Assembly: GCA_029879555.1 (NCBI GenBank)
Contig: JAOUQB010000010.1
Location: forward strand, 1-19,030
Source of the DNA: Nitrospirota bacterium
Lineage (GTDB): Bacteria; Nitrospirota; Nitrospiria; Nitrospirales; UBA8639
DNA length: 19,030 nt
Direction: 5' to 3'
The stretch's first letter is position 1. The number at the start of each line of letters is the position of its first letter. Made by a program: the position numbers and the translations under genes. The notes under the pieces were generated by a model. The model was not told the origin of the DNA, made no database searches, and saw only the letters and a program-made list of their open reading frames with translations. Below, piece by piece: positions 14,489 through 19,030 of the stretch.

Positions 14489-15919
14489 TTAGAAATAGGT
14501 GGCCCAAGAGGCCACAAATGCGGTGTCATGAATTCTCTGGCTACCACTACGTCCCTTGGGCGTATATTGGAAATCCGTTTTGAACACCGTATCTTCCGTT
14601 GGTCGGAAGTTCAGCCCAACGGTTGCACGTTGCCATTCCCCCAGTTTTGCCGCTTCGGAACTACCATGTAAGTCCTGGCCCAGGTTCATCTGTTCCCACC
14701 GTGCGACAGCGGTAAAGGTGGAGATTTCCTGCTTAAAGAAGGTTGGCGCGGCATTGGTTAACCATTGTGGAAGGAAGTGGTAATTGAGTTGGAGATAGTA
14801 CCCGTACATGCGCTTGGGTTGCCCGTTCGGGGTTCCGTCTACGCCACGATCGTTTTTCTCAATACGGGCCCAAGCACTTTCCCCGATGAACTCAAAGGGG
14901 CCACGCTGGAATGTCCAATCTACGGCAAAAATCCCCAGTGACCGGTTGCTCATCGGATCGTAGGATCCGTAAAAACCCGATCCGCCAATTTCTACTCCCA
15001 AAAGGGGGCTTACCGCCACACGTCCAGCCACGGCCTTCGCATCATTATTGTCAAATTCCGTGTTAGTGGTACGGGCCGACCGGATTCCATTCGATGTGGT
15101 GATATTAGAATCATTGTTCGGGTTACCCTTTCCTCCAAAGGCGTTGGTAAAGCCGCTGATGAAGTAAACCTCGTAGTCCACCTTGGAAAGTGTGGTGGGA
15201 TAAAACGTTCCATAGGCGCCAATGCCTGGTTGGTGGAGGGTGGAAGGGAGGATGCGTTGGTCCACAAGAGGACGTTCCGTGAGATCTCGAAGGGGAGCGT
15301 CATGCAGGAGGTTGAATTTTCCCAGAGGCAGAAGAAGGATTCCTGCGCGAAGATTGATGGGTTCCTGAATGAGATAGTCGATGGTGGCAAATTCTATGGC
15401 GAGTTCGTTCCCATGCTCGAATTCAATTTCTGCGGCGACTTTCACCCGATCACTGACGTCTGCATAAATAAACGGGACCAAGTGGTGCTGGTCGAAGTAG
15501 CTATTCCCTTGGTTTCGACGATTCCAATATTCGATGTCGATGTATCCACCGACGATGGCTTTTGGGCTGGAGACGAAGGGCCGGGCATAGACGAGTCCAC
15601 CGGATCCTTGCATGGTCGATCCATATTTCTTTTGCGGAGAAATTTCCTGCAAACTCTTGCCTCCACGGATGTTGAGTTGAGGCGCGGTTCCCGCTTCTGA
15701 CGTTACGCCTGGAATCGCGCCCTGTCTCAGGAGGTCCTGAAATCGTTGTTCGACTTTTTGATCGACTATCCGTTCGATTTCTTCATTTGAGATGACGTTG
15801 ACGGGAGATGAAGAATCGGAAAGACGCTCATCCCTTGCCTGGGCCCCAGTGGTCAAACCAAGCGCACTTGCCATAACGCAGAAAACTACAACAGCTCTAC
15901 TCATTAACCGACCCATCAT
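14489..15919 (-). CDS. Outer-membrane porin in the iron/flavin locus
   Basis: A 476-residue protein. The ATG at 15919 has GGGAG upstream; the frame is open to a TTG at 15934. The signal peptide (MMGRLMSRAV then a hydrophobic core) is cleaved near AQA-RD. Residues about 44-65 form a short coiled coil, then comes a Gln/Gly/Ser linker and a barrel from about 120 ending in Phe (ASWATYF). The segment RAGILLLPLGKFNLLHDAPL (191-210), followed by RDLTERPLVDQRILPST, matches the porin at 4542-5825, and the last strands also align (VGLNFRPTEDTVFKTDFQY against VGLNYRPIENYVIKTEYQI). It follows a Com-like zinc-ribbon gene downstream of Fur boxes and ends at a strong terminator. Iron-limited expression suggests it admits an iron compound or another metal complex; that is inference. 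Confidence 0.88.
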   Translation of the reverse strand: MMGRLMSRAVVVFCVMASALGLTTGAQARDERLSDSSSPVNVISNEEIERIVDQKVEQRFQDLLRQGAIPGVTSEAGTAPQLNIRGGKSLQEISPQKKYGSTMQGSGGLVYARPFVSSPKAIVGGYIDIEYWNRRNQGNSYFDQHHLVPFIYADVSDRVKVAAEIEFEHGNELAIEFATIDYLIQEPINLRAGILLLPLGKFNLLHDAPLRDLTERPLVDQRILPSTLHQPGIGAYGTFYPTTLSKVDYEVYFISGFTNAFGGKGNPNNDSNITTSNGIRSARTTNTEFDNNDAKAVAGRVAVSPLLGVEIGGSGFYGSYDPMSNRSLGIFAVDWTFQRGPFEFIGESAWARIEKNDRGVDGTPNGQPKRMYGYYLQLNYHFLPQWLTNAAPTFFKQEISTFTAVARWEQMNLGQDLHGSSEAAKLGEWQRATVGLNFRPTEDTVFKTDFQYTPKGRSGSQRIHDTAFVASWATYF

Positions 15920-16021
15920 TGTAGATACTCCCAAAAAATTGGGGACTCGAATGGTCCTCTGAGGTGAATGAAATAATGGAGCTCAGAGGCCCTCAGGTGT
16001 TATCGCACGTCAAACAAACGG

Positions 16022-16246
16022 CTAGGATTGGACCCCTGGGGAAGGTGTGGTGGCGCAGAGCGTGACGGTCACGTCGGAGTGGAACAGGGAAGAAAAAGGT
16101 ATAGAAACAAGACGTTTGCAACGTTTGCACTTCAACTCTAAACTCCCTAATCCAAACTTCGCGACCAGCTGACCACATTCACACCGAGCCTCAGACAGGC
16201 CAGTCGTTGAGCCTGTGAGAGCCGTGTGTTGTTGACTTGCGTTCAT
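16022..16246 (-). CDS. Com-like zinc-ribbon protein
   Basis: A 74-residue protein with a central zinc ribbon: RCECGQLVAK (Cys22, Cys24) and LELKCKRCKRLVSIP (Cys40, Cys43). The pattern resembles the Com family, named from the phage Mu translational activator of mom, which binds RNA and opens a start site. Homologues also occur in bacterial chromosomes away from phages. Here there are no phage genes, and the gene lies about 100 bases before the porin and just after two Fur boxes. The first pair is CxC rather than the usual CxxC. The ATG at 16246 has no clear ribosome site. It may regulate translation of the downstream porin or of iron genes, but no evidence beyond the zinc ribbon supports a function. 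Confidence 0.65.
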   Translation of the reverse strand: MNASQQHTALTGSTTGLSEARCECGQLVAKFGLGSLELKCKRCKRLVSIPFSSLFHSDVTVTLCATTPSPGVQS

Positions 16247-16275
16247 GAAAAATACGATCTATGGTACTTAGTAAT

Positions 16276-16290
16276 TGAGAATGATTATGA
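16276..16290. promoter_or_regulatory. Fur-box-like operator 1 between Com-like gene and apbE
   Basis: TGAGAATGATTATGA matches the 7-1-7 Fur consensus at 12 of 14 positions. It lies 30 bases upstream of the Com-like ATG, so it most likely controls the minus-strand Com/porin transcript. Confidence 0.65.
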
Positions 16291-16304
16291 ATTCCATGCT
16301 AATT

Positions 16305-16324
16305 GATATTGATAACCATTATTA
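16305..16324. promoter_or_regulatory. Fur-box-like operator 2 between Com-like gene and apbE
   Basis: GATATTGATAACCATTATT matches the classical 19-base Fur box at 16 of 19 positions; the 7-1-7 core TGATAACCATTATTA is at 16310-16324 (12 of 14). Being between divergent genes it could control both directions. Confidence 0.7.
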
Positions 16325-16391
16325 ATAAAGAAATGCCACTGAGTTTGTCAATCCCCAAAGTGCTATTTCTTCTAAAATTGAATAAATCAGG

Positions 16392-16406
16392 TGATAATCA
16401 TGAGCT
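16392..16406 (+). promoter_or_regulatory. Fur half-site and possible -10 near apbE
   Basis: TGATAATCATGAGCT has a perfect left half of the Fur consensus and a poor right half. The GATAAT within it could be a -10 element for apbE, whose start codon is about 60 bases downstream. Weak on its own. Confidence 0.35.
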
Positions 16407-16463
16407 GTCTGAAATGTTCTGTGCTGTGCAACGGCTTTACGACAACTAAGAAGGAGAAGGACT

Positions 16464-17540
16464 TTGAAATCACTGGCGACTAGAAGATTTGGTTATGGCC
16501 GGTTTTGGCTTATCGGGATGCTTGCCTTCGGCATTGCGGCCACAAGCGTAGGAGAAGCTCTTGCGAAAGATTCTCTCATCAAACGAAGCCAATATTTAAT
16601 GGGGACTTTGGTTTTTGTGACGGGAGTAGCCCAGGATGAAGAAACGGCCAAGACTGCGGTAACCCAGGGCTTGGCTGAAATACGTCGTATTGAACAATTG
16701 ATGAGTACGTGGATTCCCACCAGTGAGCTGTCAAAGGTGAATGCGGCTGCGGGGAAACATTCCGTGCCAGTCAGCCTGGAGAATATGGAAGTGCTAAAGG
16801 CCTCGCTGCGAATGGCACAATTAACTGAGGGCGGATTTAATATAGCCGTGGGCCCTGCGGTAACCGCGTGGAATGTCAGTCAGGAAGGAAGGATTCCTTC
16901 GCTGGCAGAATTGGACGCGGTTCGTCCCTTCATCGCTCTCGACAATGTTGTTCTTGATGAAGCGGCCAGCACAGTGTTTCTCAACCGTGCGGGAATGCAA
17001 ATCGATGTTGGTGGTATTGGCAAAGGCTATGCTGCCGATTTGGTTGTAGAGGTCATGAAAAAGGCCGGAGCGACAGCGGGTGTGGTGGCGCTTTCAGGGG
17101 ATATCAAAACATTTGGTCGTATGCCGGATCAGGAACGATTTGTCTTTGGCATACAGCACCCCAGAAAAGAACAAGGAGAAGTTTTGGGTCGGATTGAACT
17201 AGAAAATGAAGCGGTGTCGACAGCAGGTGACTATCAACGCTTTATCATGAAAGATGGTATTCGCTACCACCATATTCTTGATCCGACCACACTTCAGCCG
17301 GCCAGAGGATGTCAAAGTGTGACGATTATTGCCAAAGACGGCGTCATGGCAGATGGCTTAGACACGGGTATCTTCGTCATGGGCTCAGAGAAAGGCATGG
17401 CGCTTATCGAATCGTTACCCGATGTGGAAGGTGTCATTGTTGATCAACATGGCAAAATACGTGTGTCCTCAGGCCTCCGATCCCGCCTCATGCTCGCCTC
17501 ACAATCCTCTGAAAACAAGAATGGTGAGCATAACAATTGA
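16464..17540 (+). CDS. apbE: FAD:protein FMN transferase (ApbE)
   Basis: A 358-residue ApbE-family protein. It moves FMN from FAD onto a Thr of FMN-binding-domain proteins outside the cytoplasm, with Mg2+. A signal peptide ends near EALA (residue 34); there is no lipobox. Family motifs: YLMGTLV (44-50), GGFNIAVGPAVTAW (123-136), DVGGIGKGYAADL (181-193), ALSGDIKTFG (209-218), STAGDYQRF (252-260), HHILDPTTLQPA (269-280) and the metal-binding ADGLDT (296-301). The GGFN and LSGD segments vary from the more usual GAFD and GGD forms, but the overall set looks functional. The start is TTG at 16464, chosen because AAGGAGAAGG lies just ahead and the next ATG (16518) would cut off the signal peptide. 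It is divergent from the Com/porin genes with Fur boxes between. Its likely substrate is the protein at 13087-13776. Confidence 0.95.
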   Translation: MKSLATRRFGYGRFWLIGMLAFGIAATSVGEALAKDSLIKRSQYLMGTLVFVTGVAQDEETAKTAVTQGLAEIRRIEQLMSTWIPTSELSKVNAAAGKHSVPVSLENMEVLKASLRMAQLTEGGFNIAVGPAVTAWNVSQEGRIPSLAELDAVRPFIALDNVVLDEAASTVFLNRAGMQIDVGGIGKGYAADLVVEVMKKAGATAGVVALSGDIKTFGRMPDQERFVFGIQHPRKEQGEVLGRIELENEAVSTAGDYQRFIMKDGIRYHHILDPTTLQPARGCQSVTIIAKDGVMADGLDTGIFVMGSEKGMALIESLPDVEGVIVDQHGKIRVSSGLRSRLMLASQSSENKNGEHNN

Positions 17541-17565
17541 TTAATTGATGTTGGCCTTTTGTAGT

Positions 17566-17595
17566 CCAACCAAGAGCAAGGTTTGGATTCTTTTG
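17566..17595 (+). terminator. Possible weak terminator after apbE
   Basis: CCAACC (17566-17571) can pair with GGTTTGG (17580-17586) with one bulge, followed by ATTCTTTTG. It lies 26 bases after the apbE stop. The stem is short and the T-run interrupted. Confidence 0.35.
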
Positions 17596-17630
17596 TAAAG
17601 GCGCAGTCCGGGACAAAACATAATAGAATT

Positions 17631-17654
17631 TGACTATGGTTATGACTATGGTTT
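17631..17654 (+). repeat. 12-base direct repeat upstream of the antitoxin remnant
   Basis: TGACTATGGTTA is followed at once by TGACTATGGTTT. It lies about 30 bases before the antitoxin start, where autoregulated toxin-antitoxin operons usually have operators, so it may be the old operator. Confidence 0.45.
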
Positions 17655-17682
17655 CATTTTGGGTTTCAAGGGAGATATGAGG

Positions 17683-17910
17683 ATGAAAACAACCAAAGCT
17701 TCAGAATTCAAAGCGCGGTGTCTCCAGTGAATAGATGAGGTATTCCAAACAGGTGAAGCCCTGCTCATTACCAAGAATGGGAAGCCGGTAATCCAACTGG
17801 TCCCATATCGTGAGAAACCAGCAACGGTATTTGGAGCGATGAAAGGAACTGTGACGATTCAGGGGGACATTGTCTCGCCACTCAATGAAGAGTGGGAGGC
17901 CTTAGAGTGA
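17683..17910 (+). pseudogene. Phd/YefM-type antitoxin with in-frame stop
   Basis: From the ATG at 17683 (GGGAG eight bases upstream) the frame reads MKTTKASEFKARCLQ, then TGA at 17728-17730, then IDEVFQTGEALLITKNGKPV and on to a natural stop at 17908-17910, 75 codons in all. This is the usual length and layout of Phd/YefM antitoxins: N-terminal DNA-binding domain with the FKARCL...IDEV helix and the ITKNGKPVIQLVP strand, then a C-terminal toxin-binding tail ending in EEWEAL. The frame is intact on both sides of the TGA, so a single base change is enough to explain it. The N-terminal fragment would be only 15 residues. The stop overlaps the GTG of the toxin gene (GTGA), the classical TA arrangement. 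Confidence 0.85.
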
Positions 17911-18308
17911 TTCTCCTTGATACGCATGCCTTAGTTTAGCTGTCAGAAGGCCTGCCCTCCCTCGGAAAGCAAGCGAGGAAAATTGCGGATCAAGCCTTGG
18001 CTGATGACGCGTTAGCGGTCTCTGCTATTTCGTTTTTGGAGATTGTCTTGCTTCACCAGAAGGAAAGAATTATTTTGACCCAGGGGGTCTCTGCCTGGAG
18101 AAATCAATTATTGGAATTTGGTTTGCGGGAGCTACCCTTGGATGGAGAAATTTGCATCGCCTCGACAACCCTCGCGAATTTCCATTCAGACCAGGCTGAC
18201 CGATTCATTACCGCAAGTTCGGTGTTTTATGGAGCATCATTACTTACTGCTGATACGCGTATTCTCAAATGGACAGAGAAGGTCCACCGTATTGACGCGA
18301 GTCGATAA
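17907..18308 (+). pseudogene. VapC-type PIN-domain toxin with in-frame stop
   Basis: From the GTG at 17907 the frame reads MILLDTHALV, then TAG at 17937-17939, then LSEGLPSLGKQARK and on to a stop at 18308, 133 codons in all. The family signature is LLDTHALVWL, so the stop replaces a Trp codon (TGG to TAG, one base). The remaining PIN-domain landmarks are present: Asp5 in LLDTHAL, the ISFLEIVLL segment with its acidic residue (about 47-55), DQADRFITASS (about 98-108) with the third acidic site, and LLTADTRIL (about 114-122). PIN toxins cleave RNA. With the first catalytic Asp cut off from the rest, the protein should be inactive unless the stop is read through or translation restarts at a downstream codon. 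The pair is probably decaying. Confidence 0.88.
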
Positions 18309-18496
18309 TACGCTTAGTTAGATCTACCCGTTTCTTACCCTAGAATTTCAGGGTCAGGCTTACCTTACTATTTTCATAGAGTCGGCCAATGACTTTTAGC
18401 CCATGGCAGAAAACCCAGGCTGCATATATCGTGAGTATGAGTTCAGTAATAAGTGACTCCCACAAACAAATGCCTATGCAGATTTCTATTCAGCTA

Positions 18497-19030
18497 TCAT
18501 CCAAGGAGGCGAGACAAGAACTGCAAGGGATGCGCAATCCCACGCCCCTCAAAACGCTGTACCTGCGATCGACACGAGGCGCCTGTTGCCACGATGGGTC
18601 GGTTGGAGTTGGCTAGTTTGAATTTCCAGGATTGCTCATAAATGCCCTTCGATTCCTCGTAGTGCGCGGTCTCGTGCCCGAACGCACCCGCCATCCCGCA
18701 ACAGCCCGCCTTCACAATCTCTAAGTTCAGACCAAACGCCTGAAAGACCGCTTGCCACTGTCGCCCTGATGCCGGAATCGAAGATTTCTCGCTGCAGTGC
18801 CCCATGAATCCGATGGTGGGTGAGGTAAGCTGAGTTAGTGTTGCGGCGCGAGATGGCAGCGCGTGGGCTAGCCATTCTTGCGGCAACCAAACGTCGACGT
18901 CTTGTCGGTCGAGATAGGTGCGATACTCTTCCCGGTAGGTCAGGGTGATCGCTGGATCGATCCCAATGATTGGACGCCCCATTGATGCAAGCTTCTCAAG
19001 CTGCTGAGTGGCGTGACGGGCGGTGTGTTG
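18497..19030 (-). CDS. YdiJ-like FAD/Fe-S dehydrogenase, C-terminal part (5' end beyond window)
   Basis: The minus-strand frame is open from the window edge through to the TGA at 18499-18497, so 177 codons of the C-terminus are seen; an internal ATG at 18982 is not the real start. The visible part is the cysteine-rich domain found at the end of YdiJ-type proteins (E. coli YdiJ, about 1,000 residues): TIGFMGHCSEK, then AGCCGMAGAFGHE, YEQSWKFKLA, VATGASCRSQVQRF and HPLQFLSRLL. This domain normally binds an Fe-S centre and passes electrons from the upstream FAD domain. YdiJ has been assigned as a D-2-hydroxyglutarate dehydrogenase, but the substrate here cannot be judged without the N-terminal domain. 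The gene converges with the broken toxin; the 188 bases between hold no other gene. Confidence 0.9.
   Translation of the reverse strand, partial: QHTARHATQQLEKLASMGRPIIGIDPAITLTYREEYRTYLDRQDVDVWLPQEWLAHALPSRAATLTQLTSPTIGFMGHCSEKSSIPASGRQWQAVFQAFGLNLEIVKAGCCGMAGAFGHETAHYEESKGIYEQSWKFKLANSNRPIVATGASCRSQVQRFEGRGIAHPLQFLSRLLG

Noticed and set aside
18337..18354. ACCCT/AGGGT hairpin as a terminator between the toxin remnant and the YdiJ-like gene
   Set aside because: Only a 5-base stem with no T-run on either strand.

Overview
The window looks like chromosome of a Gram-negative bacterium of roughly balanced base composition. Outer-membrane barrels ending in aromatic residues, many lipoproteins, Fur-type operators and an ECF sigma factor all point that way. 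The gene style (long PAS/GAF sensors, small lipoproteins, CBM48 proteins beside an ECF sigma factor) reminds me of the Nitrospirota (Nitrospira-like). That is an impression, not something the sequence proves. There are no RNA genes, CRISPR arrays or insertion sequences that I can see.

Left part (1-7533, all minus strand): transcription runs from high to low coordinates. From upstream to downstream it holds a secreted Arg/Asp-rich repeat protein (7533-7174), a small lipoprotein (6898-6530), a second likely lipoprotein (6429-5812), an outer-membrane porin (5825-4542), a small PstS-like periplasmic binding protein (4521-4075), a HAMP/PAS histidine kinase (4069-2207) and an OmpR-type response regulator (2232-1564). 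From 5812 onward the genes overlap or lie within about 20 bases, so porin, binding protein and two-component system look like one transport/sensing operon. A second membrane sensor (1240-1) runs off the left edge.

Middle (7931-11700): an ECF sigma factor overlaps (ATGA) a one-helix membrane protein in the anti-sigma position whose outer part is a CBM48/AMPK-type glycogen-binding domain. A lipoprotein made of the same domain follows, then a secreted helical protein with an Arg/Gly/Asp tail. A convergent gene encodes an outer-membrane barrel with a Gly/Ser-only loop.

Right-centre (12009-17540): this is the most interesting part. An ApbE flavin transferase (plus strand) faces a minus-strand Com-like zinc ribbon and a second porin. 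A further minus-strand operon encodes a lipoprotein, an FMN-binding-domain protein with the ApbE target motif, a four-helix membrane protein with paired histidines, and a small lipoprotein. Both promoter regions carry near-consensus Fur boxes. I read this as an iron-regulated extracytoplasmic flavin electron-transfer system, possibly a ferric reductase or iron-uptake module. A 55-codon ORF at 12009-12176 is a C-terminal remnant of a second copy of the four-helix protein.

Right end (17683-19030): a Phd/VapC-type toxin-antitoxin pair in which each gene carries one in-frame stop codon, then the 3' part of a YdiJ-like FAD/Fe-S dehydrogenase running off the right edge on the minus strand.
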